Source: Mansonella perstans
Taxonomy: Eukaryota; Nematoda; Chromadorea; Rhabditida; Onchocercidae
Assembly (NCBI GenBank): GCA_037074765.1
Contig: JBAMDO010000195.1
Coordinates: 1 to 64,000, forward strand
Length of the DNA: 64,000 nt
Direction: 5' to 3'
In this document: positions 49,253 through 62,515 of the stretch, one piece after another
How the letters are laid out: every line of letters begins with the position of its first letter
Numbering within the stretch: the first letter of the stretch is position 1
Made by a program: the position numbers and the translations under genes
The notes under the pieces: model-generated
What the model saw: the letters and a program-made list of their open reading frames with translations, nothing else
Told to the model about the DNA's origin: nothing
Database searches by the model: none

Positions 49253-52200
49253 ATACCGGGATTTCTCAATATAATATGTGAGATTTACATTGCACGAGAT
49301 TTACCATGCAGTTCAAACCTTTTGTATCATTTTTTTCTCTGTAAATAAGATTGCAGCAAATATTTAATGAAAATCAATTTGCAAACAGTAACAGTATATT
49401 CAAATGTTAACAATTAGCAGACAACCTATATCAGGCTATATCAGGAAACTAAATCAAGCTTAATGTTCGCGTGCAATCGCTGGAAATTCTGAATCCTGTC
49501 TAATCAAGTCCCCGTTTGGATTTATTTCCGGGTAATTGGCGTGTTTTCTATAGCTTCATTTTATGATTTCAGATTTCTTTCTTCAAGTGAATTTAAAATT
49601 TTAAAAACAAAAACTGTTATTCCAAGGAAATTTTAAAAGATTGAATAATGGATGATGCTTTCGTAATGAAATCTTTCAATTTATTTAAAACAAAAGAGGC
49701 AACTTTTATGGCTAAAAAAAGAGAAAATGAACAGTTCTCCTCTGATAATCAAAATTCAGGACTAATCAAATTCAGGATAAAATTCACAGAAATTCTGATA
49801 ATTTCATATCAATTGGAAATAACTTGCATGAAATTCCACTTTTATGATTTCAAATTGGATTCAAATTGCTCAATTTAGCGCCGTTTAAGCTTAATAGGTA
49901 CTTGCATTTCAGCTTACTTAATTTTCCCCTCTCTTCTTTGCATTAAGCTTTTCATTCCAAAATATTAGCGCCTTCAAAGGGTAACAAAATTATGACAAAT
50001 CCATCAAATTTACCAATCTCACACGATACTTCCAATGAAAATATTCTGAAGCACACAACGCAGTATATCGTCAACTCAACATTATCATAGACCACCCAAT
50101 CATTATTTTGTATCAACTCTTTTTTTCAGCGTCAGAAAGATGCGGCAACTATTCACAATGCACCAATTAAACGTTAGACCACCCACGATGCTTTCACTAT
50201 TTTGCCTCGCGGGATTTCAAAAATGCGAAAGCTTTTTGAAAAACGTACATAAACAGGCATACATAAGCGTTAATGATGAGAAGAAGCATTTAGATGGATT
50301 CAAATTGCTGAACATCAATATCGCTTTAGCTATAACTAATAGTGTTAAAGAATAGTATTATTGATTGCTGGCTTATCTAAAAGGATTTCCTTCTCACCGG
50401 TGAAATTATACAGAAATAACTTGAAATTAATAAGATAAATTTAATGAGCGATTTTTCTGCTTTGTTTGTTTTTTCATTTTTTTTTTTGAAAATTTTTTGC
50501 GCTTAAAAGTGGAAATATTTTTACTTTTTTCTTTTTCCTTCTTTAGTTTGAATTTTTCAATGTTTTTTTTTTTTTTTTTCGATAGTTTTTCTATTTACTT
50601 TGTTTTTTTTTTGGGATGAAAATTTTTATTGTTCGCTTTTTGGTTTAATAAATGGTTTGAGTGCTGCTGCTAGAAGAATGTGCTTCAATATTTCCGGTTC
50701 CAATAAATCCTTATTAGTGTTGAACGAGAATTTAGATTAAACTAAAATAAGGAATTGACTGATAAATTGTTACAAGAATGGAAAAGGTGAAGAAATAGTT
50801 CATTTGTCAATGACAAAAATGAAAAGAAGTGACCACAGATCAGGAATTCAATGAGGTCAAATGTCGGAATGATTAGGAAGAAGTACAGAATATCTCAGTT
50901 TATTTGTCAAATCATTGTTATGACCTGTTAACAAGGAAACATTTAAGTGGTCAGATGGTTAAAAAAAAAAAAAAAAGAATATGACCAGTTTGGCACATGT
51001 AAAATATGTCATAATAAAATTTCAAAAGTAATACTTGTAATAAATTGTTAATTTTCTCGTCTATTTTTTGTTAAATAAATATAATAAAAAAAAAAAAAAA
51101 AAAATGTGACATATCAAATGAAGTAATCAACTGTTGGTTTTTCTTCAACTCAATCCTACCATATAAACTCTGATCTTTTTATCGTTATTAAAGTGCTGTG
51201 ATTATTCAACTCATGTACTGTTTATATTTCTTTTGCTCTCTCTTGTGCCTTATTAAAAAAAAAAAAAGAAAGAAAAAAGAAATCAAACAGGAAATTTGGA
51301 AATGTTTCTTTTGCTTAAGCTAATAGATAAGAGAGCAGGATTCAATCAAGAATAAAATGGCAGAAAAGAAATTAAATATCGTTTTATTCACTTTCAAATT
51401 CCATTTTTCTTAAAACTTCTTTCGAGACTTGTTTTTCGCTTATTCTAATCGCAAACAAATTGAAAATTAGCTAATAATAATAATAAGCATTTAATTTTCT
51501 GTTTTTTTTCTCGGAAATTATCAAAATGATGAATTTTTTAAAAAGTAATCCAATTGATTCTATAATTGATCCAAATAATGATAGTTATGTTGTTAAATTA
51601 TGATTATCATTTAAGCTCAATCATTGCAATATTGTTTGAATCATAATGGCACTGAAATTTTTGCATTGCATAAAAATAAAAATTCCAAAAAAAAATTTTT
51701 TTTTCACTTAAACCAAGCCCTGTTCTATTACATAGTTCCTTTGTACTATCTGGATTCATTTCATTCGTCACTACCTCCTTTTCATCTTCTTTATAAATTT
51801 TATCGTGCCCTTTTTTATCTCTACAATATCATCTCCTTTTTCTTGAATAAACTCATCACCCTTTATATCACCAACTTTAACTCCAGATTATCTGTGTTTT
51901 AAAGTTTTTTTAACCACCTACATGCATATCCAATGTTATGATAATCATTTATAATAACTGAGCATTTAATTTTAGGTTTTTTAAAATAATTAGTTCGAAT
52001 GGGAAAAACGAATATTAGAAAAATTTTCAATTTTCTGCCCATCTTTTAATCATTTTCAAACTAATACTGAATGTTTTCCCAACTTCCACTAGCAACAAAA
52101 CGTGTTTGACTATTGTTGTCATCATTTTCATCAACATTTTCATTCATTTTATGAAAAATTATTTAGATGACAAGAACGAATAAATTATTTATTGAACACA

Positions 52201-55200
52201 ATGGATGATAGCAAACTTTGGTAAGAGTTTGCGCATAAATTTTATCACTCAAATATCATTTTATTTTTCATTGGAAAAAAAGGAAGAAAAATATACGGCA
52301 TTTGTACAAATCTATTTTTCATTTAAATGATATTAAATTATTTTGAAATGGCATATTCATTTAAGATAGGATATTTGAAATGATATTTGAAACCATCTTT
52401 TTGATTGTTAAAATGATATTAAGTAGCATTTAATGACACAAAATTTCTATTTTCCTGCTTTTCCCTACTTCTTCCTTCAATGCTTTCCCGCTTCTCCTCG
52501 CACCATTCCTTCTAATTCTTTCTGCCTTTATTTCGTGATTGACCAAAATTTACCAAATACATTGGGTTAAAAATTTTCTATTCAAAATAAAATACTTTAA
52601 TTTTATAACAATGATCTACATCCTCTTACTTCTAAATGACTGCATATTATTAAGGGTAAATTTTTCATTATCAAGGTAAATTTTTTCATAAAAAAAAAAC
52701 GAAATAAACAAAATTACTTTAAACGTCACCATTTTATTTCATACTGACGATTTAGAATATTTTCTTTAAAATAATTTTTGTGAACGAAAAAAAGAAAATT
52801 TCTAATAAAACAAATCCTTGTTAGAAAATTCAGCAAAGGAAGTACTTTTAACAAATGCACTGTTTAGGAAATCCTCAATCATTTTCTTCCGATTTTTCGA
52901 TTTTTACAAGTGTTATGGATGTAAACGGATATTCAGGAATGTTTTCATTTTTCTCGTCTACAAATTTTTATTCCTTTGAAATTTATCTTCAAAATAACAG
53001 AAAAGAAGAAAAGAAAGGGGGGAAAAGTAACTATTATTAACTATTTGTAATAAAGTAATATGCAAAAAGAATAGGAATATAGAAGAGAGAATTGAAGGTT
53101 GAACTAATTATAGTAATAAACATATAAATAAACAAACAAATGTAAATAAATTAGCAAACAAAAAAATGTACAAGCTCATGCATTTCTTAAAATAGAAAAA
53201 AGAACAAAAAAAAAGGCTCTGATGTGTAGTAATTTCTTTAATAATTAAATTTAATTAAATTGAATAATTATATGAGAAACTAAGCATCACAAGCTATTAT
53301 TTCGATATTTAATTTCATTGGAGACTGACATACATTTCACATTCATGTTCTAAAGTTATTTCATTTTCGTAATTTCAATTTTATTCATACAACAAAAATA
53401 TTTTTGAATTCTGCACCAAAAAAGTCACTTTCAACACTGTCAATCATATCCGTTATGTTATGTTAATGACTCATATTGTACCGATGACTTTTATGATGAT
53501 ATAACTACGTCTAAATCAAAATGATGCAATCATTTTAAAATTTACACATTTTTCATTGGTAAAAATATCATTCCTCCTAAATAAAATAAAAAAATGAACT
53601 TACGGTTTGATAAAAATGAAAATAATCAGCCTACCAAATATAAAAGAAATAAAATTGATTGAAACAATCTTAATCGGATAAAAATGAACGATTATCAGAA
53701 TTATCGCGATATTTTATAGTTTTATTTGCATTTTAATTTAATACTGTTTGTTAATATTTATAAATTAGTAATGATTTATCAATATTTTTTATTCACTAAC
53801 AGTTTATTAATATTTCTTAATAAAAGTATCCAATGAGTTTATGATTTGATATGAATGAAAATAATCAGCAGTTCAATATATTTGTCTGCCCGCAACTTTT
53901 TGCTTAAACTAAATGGTAACCGAACTGAGATAAGTTTATTTAATAAAATTTTATTTCTTTCCGGCAATTATTTGAATATCTCTTTTAGTCATTTCTTACC
54001 GGAATAACCTTGATCTGGATTGATGTATATAATGATTTCTATGATTTGTATTTGTTTAAAAACAATATCAATATTTACTGCTATTTCCTTTTTCCTTTTT
54101 AATTTCTACTAAATATCTTTTTTAACATATAATTTGTTGTCATGCGTTTAATTTGTATATTGATGCTTTAAAATGTATTTCTAATTAATTTCGAAGTTTT
54201 TTCTTTTTTGAACTGTAATAAATTGTTTTTTTTTGCACGAATTTTAAATTATGCTTTATTAAACTTAAACTGATAACAAATGCTTAAACAAATCCACTTA
54301 AAATCATATTTGTTCTTCTTTTGGTCCTATATTTCAGAACTTCTTACAAAATCGAACTTTTTCAGTTAAAAATTAAATCAGTTTGTATGCAAATAATGAT
54401 GACCTATCAGAAAAAAAAACAAAACTTTGTGGTAATTTTTCAAATCTATTTCATTAGTAAGAAAAAAAAACGGAGATTGGTCATATATCAAAGATTCCAT
54501 CGGCAAACAAATAACGGAAATTAATTTTCATTTGTAGTTAAGATTAAGTGTTACATTGTACTAATATGCTGTCAAAACATTAATTAAATATATCATTAAT
54601 TAAAATTCATCGTTAATCGTTTTCCTTATTTTTTTCAATTTCAGTTTAATTTAACACTTACATTTATTTTTATTAATTGAAAATGCTTTTTTTTTTTGCT
54701 AAAATATTAAAGTGAGAAAAAATTAAAAGCTTCTCAAATTTAGATCTTTTTTTTATTAAAATAATGCAGTAATATCATTCATATAGTATTTTACTGTTGA
54801 TTTAAGTGAACATTTATGTTGCTACTGATAAGCTATTACGATGATGCTTGCCTTTATCACTAATATATATATATATATAAGGAAAGAGAATTGATGCATC
54901 TCACAATGTCTTAAAATTATTTCATATCTGATACGGTGGTTTATAAAAAACGGTTTATTTACATTTTTCCTTTTTTTTTTTGAATGATTATCGAATGTGA
55001 TTTAGAATGAAAAATGTGACAAACTAATAGCGATAAGAAGAGAAAATTGAAGAAATTTGTAATTTCATATATGGCCTGAATTGTTTCTTCCATTATTTTT
55101 CCTTTTCTTCCGCTCTTTTTCATTCCTCTCTTTTCCAATCATCCTTTTCTTTTCCATTCATTTTTCGTTTTCTTCATTGCTTCATTCTTTTCTAAGCCTT

Positions 55201-56207
55201 TCTAAGTTTGCTATCCAAACAATAATTTACGTTCAAAAAGTAAAAAAAAAATTCCACACAGCTCTTACTTTTTCAATTTGAAATATAGAACTTATCGGTA
55301 ACAATTCTGCCTCATTCTATAGTTTTTATCGTTTTTCTCTCATAGTTAGCACTACTACTACAAATTTTTCCTCATTTACCTTTTTCTCTCTCTCTTTCTT
55401 TTCGTCGCTTTCATTTCCTTTTCTACCTTTCCTTCTCTTTTTTCAACCTAATTTAATAATTCATAAGCTTTTAAGAAAGCTTTTGAAAATTCATTAAAAT
55501 ACTGCAAAATGTTAAAGCTATTTATAATAATTTAATTAGAAATTAAAAAAAATTTTTTTTTTTTTTTTGATTATATATAATCATTAATTATTGTACTAAA
55601 TGAATAGATTTATTAATTTTTATGTATAATTTTTAAGGAAGGAAATGAAAACAACTTATGAATTATGAAATTGAAAAAATAATTATGCATATGGTAATTA
55701 TGGGACAATTTCGAATCGTGGAATAATAAAACCATTGATAAGGTGACATTTGTCAAATTTTACTTTAGCTTTGTTTATTTAACTGATTGTGTGCGCAATA
55801 TTATTTATTAATCATTAGCGAAATATTGGAATTAACAAAAAAAACTAATTTTAATAAGAATAGTGAAATTTCAAAACTTGAATATTGTTACGTTTTAAAC
55901 TGCCAGTTATTTAAAACGTTTTTTCAAATTTTCGATCGATTTCTAATCTTTAAAATGAAGCTTAACGGAAAAAAATAAGCTTAATAGTTTTATTATGAAT
56001 TAGTAAAATAGAACTAGTGAAATGAATGAAAAATTTTTAAAGTGAAAAAATTGCGAGTTTCCTAAAAGAAAAATGACAAGAAGAAGTTGGTAAAGCACCA
56101 GTGATAGGGTAACTTATCAGGAAAGTTTTATTAATTATCGTTTAATTTTACTTTCAGTGTTGCTTCAAAATTTTGTTACTAGCCATTTTCTCATTGAAAG
56201 GCCATCT

Positions 56208-56325
56208 CTCAGAAGATGTCCTCACATCTGCAGAAAGTTCCAACAATTTTCGAATTTCCACCTTTTTATTTGATCTCAGAAAATGTCCTCACATCTATAA
56301 AAAGTTCCACAATTTTCAAATTTCC
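56208..56325. repeat. Diverged tandem duplication, 67-bp offset
   Basis: CTCAGAAGATGTCCTCACAT near 56208 and CTCAGAAAATGTCCTCACAT near 56275 are followed by matching AAAGTTCCAACAATTTTCGAATTTCC-like tails (shortened in copy 2). Confidence 0.8.
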
Positions 56326-58063
56326 TTTTTAAATCTCTTAAACATTCATTCTCAATTCATTGAAATAATTTCACTTTCTTTTTTTTGGTTAGAAAAATTT
56401 TTCAATACAGTTTACCAGTGTTTGTTATAAGTTCATATAAGCTTATACTTTAAATTCATTTCCATTTTTTTTCATTAGTCATATATTATGCTTACGTTTT
56501 CTTTGCCATATTTTTCTATATTTTGTTTTATTTTGAGCGAGAAGAAGAAAGAGAGGGAAAAGAGAAAAAAAGATAAAAATAGTCACTAATTTGATCAATC
56601 ATTTCGTTAATCGTTATCTTACTGTTTTTTCATTATCATTATCTTTGCAAATATTCATAACATGCATCAAAGACAAAAAACTCGATAAAAAAATTGATAT
56701 TTAAAAAAAAAAACTCTTCCCAGAGTTTCCAAAATGAAGTTTAAATTTCTTATAAGAATCTAGTGCCAAGAATTGTTTATTGAAGAGAGGAGAATTATCT
56801 AAAAAATGATGAAAAGAATCATCGATCAGTATAAAATTGATCTTATAATCGATTATACACATATACACAGGTGGCAAATTGTGATAAGACATTTTTGTTG
56901 CTGAGCAAGCCATAAAATATTTGACAAATAGTGAAATAAATAAACCAACTTTTTTGTCATAATGAACTTTTTAAGCATTGCTAATAAGAATAACTTTCAT
57001 TAATCAATGATTGTTTTAGAAAATATTTTAGTAAATAAACACTCATTTCGTTATGAAATTTAAATTTTATCAACGCAAAAATTTACAGTTTTGAAATATT
57101 CCATAATACTTTTTACTGCAAAATTCCCTGCAAGATTCCAAACAGAACTGTTCCAAATAATTTAATCGTTTATCGAATTTGAGATATTTGTATAAAATTT
57201 CTAATATTCAACCTAAATAATACTTGAATAAAAAATTTCAGAAACTTTCATTTAGATTTAGCTGCTATTTTTTATTGCGACTTGAAATTTGATCATTTTC
57301 TTGTTATTTCAAGAATTTTTGCTATTTTATCTAATTGCATTAGTTGCATTTGATATCTCATTTTATATCGTTGTTTTTTGGCTTTTTTTTTCTAATTTTA
57401 TTTGTTCATTCGTTGCTTTGTGGAAAATAAAAATTAAAATGAGGAATTTAACCTGCTCTATAATAGTATTATTAGACATTTGATCACTTATCTGATATTT
57501 TGGAAAAAAATCTGGTTATCAAGATCATTTTAATCGTCCAGTCTTTGGTTCATTCATCTCGAATTTATTGAAGCGTTGGCAGAATGCATCAAGTCATAAC
57601 AGTCATTTCATATTATCATTCATTTTCTACAACCTTTCAATTCATGATTTACATATTTAAAATTAAAATTTTGCTTTGAATGTGTTGAATTAAAAATTAA
57701 AATTCAGATGATAAATTAAACAATGAATTAATTAAAGAAATTCATCATTAATCAACATGTATATCGATTTGTTATTTGTAGTAACAAATGCAATAACGAC
57801 GGATTATTCAGTTGTAGTTATATGTAGTAGTAGTAGTAGTAGTTGTAGTGGTAGTTGTGGATGAATTAAGTGATTCGTTAATAATGCATTTGTTAAATAA
57901 TTATAGTTACATGTGTACTAATATTTGTGACAAGTAAAATTATTATTGCCAAGTTATTAATTAGATGAATTTTAATGTTTAAAAGATAAAAAGTAGTTGC
58001 GGTTGTCTAACACTCGTTTTCTCTTTCAATTATGCACAATATACCTGTTTGTTGTTTGATGAA

Positions 58064-58086
58064 CACACACACACACACACACACAC
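58064..58086. repeat. (CA)n microsatellite
   Basis: A pure CA run of about 12 units after GATGAA. Confidence 0.95.
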
Positions 58087-59520
58087 CTTAAACACTATAT
58101 GAACATGAAATGAATTGTATTCATGACGTGAAACTTTGGATAAAATATTCAATTAATAATTCCATTGAAATTTTTTACTTTCTTCCTTTCTTTTTCTTTT
58201 ATGCACATACAAGGTTAATTTAGCAACGTTTAATATTTCACACTTTTTTTTTTTTTGGATGATATTGATAGCAATTTTTAATTCTAGAAAGTATCACTTC
58301 AAACAAATAAATGTAATGAGTATGCTAGATTATGATACTGATAATTAGTCATTAGTCATCCATTGCATTTATGTCCTTACTGTTTGTTGAATATTGCTAA
58401 TGATAAATAGCGCTATTATTTCCCTATTTGATACGTTATCTTTTCGCTCATTATGTTTCATTTTGCCATAACTTATTTATTAGCTACAAATATTTTTATA
58501 ATAAAGTTATAATATTCTAAATTATCGTAATTCATAATTTTACTTCTTTTACAAACTATTTATTAACACTTACAATATTCATTCGTTTTGTTAAGGAAAA
58601 TCTCAAGTTTTTTTTTTTTTTAAATGTCTTTCTGGGATGGTATTTGACTTAAATTTTCTTGACCTGTCTTAATTCAATCAATGAGTTTTAATTTTGAAGT
58701 TATCATTATTCTTTCATTTAACTAAAACTTGAAAATTTTATTAATTAAAATGATTAACAAATGGAATATTTTTAAATGAAATGAAAAATTGTTCAAAGTT
58801 TCTATTATCCTGAAAATACTAATCATTTCGTCTTCATATAAAACATCGATTAAATGAGGAAATGAATTTTATCTTAATTCATTTTTCGTAATCATATTAA
58901 AATGCAAACTAGAATAATTTCATTTCAATTTGAAAATTATATACTTTAGTAACATGACTAATCATTTACTAAATTGGAATGGAATAGTTTGGTTCTAAAG
59001 TTCCAAAATTATGTTTTTTCTAATGTTATGTAGAATTAATTCATTTTTTCATTAAAAAATTTTCCTGACTTAAAATAGCATTATAAATTAATTCTTTTTA
59101 AAACCCTTTTTAAAATTTTTTTATAAACCTTTTTAAAACCTTCTCTTGAACATAGAATCTTGAATTCGAATATGAACCATATTGTGTATGCTATGAGAGT
59201 AACTTTATTCATACAGTAGCAATAATAATTATAGTAAAATAGCCAGTAATTCAAGTTCTGTTTATTAATATCACAAAATATTTTGCTACTGAAAAGATGA
59301 TTATTGTTACGCCATCATATCGAAAATTATTTATGAATGTATTTGGAGGAAAAAAAGAAATGCTGATTAATTTATAAAAGTTTTATTTGGTTTTGTGCTG
59401 TTCTTTTTGCCAAAGTATTCAAACTATATTTTAGTTAAATTTTCAAAAATACTAAATTTATTTATTGAAATTTCTCAAAATTTTGATAATTTGTACGATC
59501 TTTGAATAATCTCATCGCAG

Positions 59521-60351
59521 ATACCTATTTACCGAAGTGTACGAGGAAGAAGTGATTCGATTTCCCAAAGAATGTGATAAATTCAACAGCGAATCACCAG
59601 TGATCCATCAGGGGAGTCAGTTAGGTTAACCCAGATTGAACAATTGGTGTTATGAGTTCGGTTAGATGTGAGAGATCAAATAACAACATTATCAGGAGAT
59701 TTCGGTGGTAGTGATAACTATTTTCAAGCTGAGTGACCCGATGATATTTCATCAGGTTGAGTCAGGATAACTATGATTAGATGATCCAAATAGAACTGAT
59801 GGATGCTCCAAACTGAATGGCCTGATGATACTAGTGGGTACTTCAAAACTGAATGATGTGATAGTACTAATGTATGTCTCAAGCTGAATGACCAGTGGTG
59901 CTGGTGAATATTCCAAGCTCAATAACCTGATAGTACTCATGAATGTTTTATTATTTAGATTTTTATGCTCAGAAGGGTTCTCCATCAAGAGATCATTGAA
60001 GATTTTTTTCCTCCATTTAATTTACTTTTCTCATATTTCTGATAGAAAGATCAATAATTACCAGTATCAGATCATCTTGAAGTCTTTGAATGTAGCTGAA
60101 AAGTTATCAATCAATTTTTAGCATTGTTTCAATTTAATTCTCTTTTCTCTCATTGTGGTATAGTTTAGATAAATGATATATAAAAAATATTAATCATCAT
60201 TAATAATGAATATAAATTTTCAATGCATACCTTCCTTTCCTTACCTTCTCTTTCTTTCTTTCATTCTTCCTCTTTCCCTTTTCATTTCAGGAAAAGAAAA
60301 GAAAAAGTGGGAGATGAAGAAGATGTGTCATGTTCGGATTCGATAAAATGA
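59521..60351 (+). CDS. Last two exons of an unidentified gene
   Basis: Exon A is 59521-59619 (acceptor atcgcag|A, donor AGTCA|gttagg) and exon B is 60291-60351 (acceptor catttcag|G, stop TGA). Splicing completes a CAG codon (CA+G), so the phase fits exactly. Exon A codes YLFTEVYEEEVIRFPKECDK followed by FNSESPVIHQGS; exon B codes KRKEKVGDEEDVSCSDSIK and the stop. The peptide is hydrophilic and acidic, like a cytoplasmic C-terminal tail, and contains no domain I recognise. Exon A has no methionine and begins with a split codon, so at least one upstream exon is needed; I could not find it, and it may lie across a long intron in 48.7-59.5 kb. AATAAA at about 60502 fits a 3' end. Only phase, splice sites and composition support it. 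Confidence 0.45.
59719..59945. repeat. Minisatellite, about 36-38-bp unit, inside the last intron
   Basis: Units of the type TGATAGTACTAATGTATG plus a CTCAAGCTGAATGACC-like half repeat about five to six times (for example 59799, 59824, 59862, 59898 and 59930). On the - strand the array reads as a repeated S-x-I-x-x-F-S-L-E-x-P peptide over 59752-59988, which I take as a by-product. Confidence 0.75.
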
Positions 60352-60753
60352 CCTCCAAAAACGGAAATGCATTACCTTTCCTAAGGACAACTATTGTCAC
60401 TTTATGTGTCATTCATCCAATGTTTTTTTTCCGTTTCATTTTTTTAAAAGGAAATTTCACTTTTTTCATCTCTATTCTTTAAAAAATTTCACTGAAAAAA
60501 TAATAAAATAAATACATACAAAAAAAAAAAAGAAAATTTTATAAAAATAATTTGAATGGAGTAAAAATGCAAATATTATTTGATGAAAAGAAATTTTCAT
60601 TTTTATCAAATAATTTCATAATCCCACTAAAACATTTTTTTTTTTTTTTTGTAATTAAAATTTTCGTAAAAGAATTTTTTAAATTTTATAAATTGGGAAA
60701 AAAAAAAGATAAAACGAAGTGCTATCAAATAAAACTGGTTAACATTGTAAAAC

Positions 60754-60802
60754 TGCGCCGATACGAAGCAATGCGAGCATATTGCACATCGATCGTTGCG
60801 CA
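60754..60802 (+). other. Imperfect hairpin with a miR-25/92-type seed on its 3' arm
   Basis: Stem segments TGCGC/GCGCA, CGAT/ATCG and GCAAT/ATTGC enclose an 8-nt loop (60773-60780), with an internal loop between the second and third and a 2-nt bulge. The 3' arm starts TATTGCAC. Pairing totals about 14 bp, shorter than typical pre-miRNA stems, so this is a weak candidate. Further small palindromes follow (GTTGCGCAAC at 60795-60804; AGTGC/GCACT near 60833-60844). Confidence 0.2.
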
Positions 60803-62189
60803 ACTTATTGTTGCATTACTGAACAATTTAGTAGTGCAAGCACTTATCGAATAATCTGTTTTTCACCCACTTTTTTTTCTTTTTTTCTCTCCCTTTCTCT
60901 TTGCTTGTTTTTCTCTCTTTAACTTATCATAAAATAATTTTGAGCCAATTCTCATTCGTAATGAAAATATCAGTTAAATTATTAATTAATATCTAATACT
61001 TAGTCAATAGAAATGAGATCCCGTAATCAATAATTTCATTTTTTTGAATCAAATAAAATGGAATGCAAAATTCGAAATTTATGAATTTTATATACTGTGC
61101 ATGATTTCAGAAGACTATAATAATTTGAAATTGGTAAATTAAGTTAAATGAAATGTCTTATTTTGTTTTTGATAAATTCTACGTTATTTTTAGAAAGTTG
61201 AAAACTTGAATGATTGATTTTATTTGTCCCATTGAAAAGTAGGACAATGATGAAGTCGATGCAGTAAATTGTTCAGCGTTTTTTTTCACCTTTCCTAGTA
61301 CAATATTTCAATGCAAAAAAATATTTTTTTCAAAAATAAAAAGCATATGCAGAAAACAATGACATATAATCAATTTCGCTAATATTATAAATCTTTGTAT
61401 TTTCATCATGAATCAAAGGTTGAAGAAAAATTTCAGAATTCAAAACAGAAAATTTTCATTTTTTTTCGGAAACATTCTGTTTGCAAGCATTAAAATGAAT
61501 TTAAGTGGAATTAAATATTTTATAACATTTGTTCAGTATTTTTCTTCATGTTTCTATTTTGTAAAAATACCGGAATAATCACATTAATATTTGCCTGTTG
61601 TTGAAAAGCCTTTCAATAGTATGGTAACAAAAAGTTGCAAAATTTCCTATTCTTAAAAACATATTTGTCATGAAGATAGTTTGCTTTTAATTTATATTTT
61701 TATTCATCATTTGTCTGTGGTAAATTGATTACAAACAAGCTATTATTATTTATTTAGGTATAAAATTATTTCAAACAAAATAGTTCATGGATTTTATTGC
61801 AAGCATTTTAATCATTTTTATTTGTAAAATGCAGCAAAAAAAATCCGTTTTCATGCACCTTGCTTTTGCACCTTGCACCATGTTGTTTGCATTTTTTTAC
61901 GCAATGTTTATAGAAATTAGTATAATGAAATTTGAAATGAAATACAATACATTCGAAAATTCTATTTAGTGATTATATCTAGGTCCGATTAATGTTAACA
62001 ATTCAATTCGATTTGGTCATTGATACATTAAATTAAATGTCGAATTCCTTTTGTACCTGCTACAACATCTTTTGTTGATTTTGCATTGAATTCGTATTTG
62101 AATATATTATTTTTTTTCCTTCGCTTCGTTAAGTTTCATTGGTTGTTTGCCTTAAATTAGTAATCGTTTATTTTTACATATCATATCAT

Positions 62190-62515
62190 TCGAAATTTTC
62201 TGCAACAATAATCATTTGCTATATCAATAGCAATTTGGTTTTCCTATTATATGATTCAAAATTTTCTACTGCAATAATAATTTCCTATTAATTCTACAAA
62301 ATCCCAAATTTCCTACGGCAATAATCATTTCCTGTAATAATAGCCATTTGATTTTCTTATATATTACCGGAAATTTTTACGCAACAGTAATCATTTTCTA
62401 CAACAGAATTACTGCTACTCCTACAAAATTCTAAATTTCCTATGACAATTTCCATTTTCGATAACAATAGCCATTTGATTTTCGTTCATCCGAAATTTCC
62501 ATATATAATTCTTAA
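62190..62515. repeat. Alternating two-type tandem repeat (A-B-A-B-A)
   Basis: Units begin AAATTTCCTACGGCAATAATC or variants. Type A units end in AATAGCCATTTGATTTTC (near 62228, 62337 and 62467) and type B units end in CTACAAAATCC or similar (near 62292 and 62422). The alternating order gives a higher-order period of about 110-130 bp. All copies are diverged. Confidence 0.7.

Larger units (their letters stand above)
48666..59520. other. Long AT-rich spacer or large intron, no gene assigned
   Basis: About 10.8 kb with homopolymer runs (48693-48726 A; 50562-50579 T; 51086-51104 A), short repeats described separately, (AT)n at about 54862-54880, a GTA/TAG-type triplet run at 57820-57860 and (CA)n at 58064-58086. 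Part of it may be intron of the gene whose last exons are at 59521-60351. I scanned for exon-like segments and found none I could support. The frames at 49648-49878 and 50140-50355 lie in slightly less AT-rich DNA but lack domains and splice logic. Confidence 0.5.

Noticed and set aside
50140..50355. 71-codon frame after a TTTTTTCAG acceptor
   Set aside because: No domain, no phase-compatible partner exon, and it overlaps repeat-like words found at 49.06-49.25 kb.
60552..60854. 100-codon frame ending in a Leu/Val/Ala-rich segment
   Set aside because: The first two thirds are poly-Phe/Lys from homopolymers; the end coincides with the hairpin cluster and lacks splice support.
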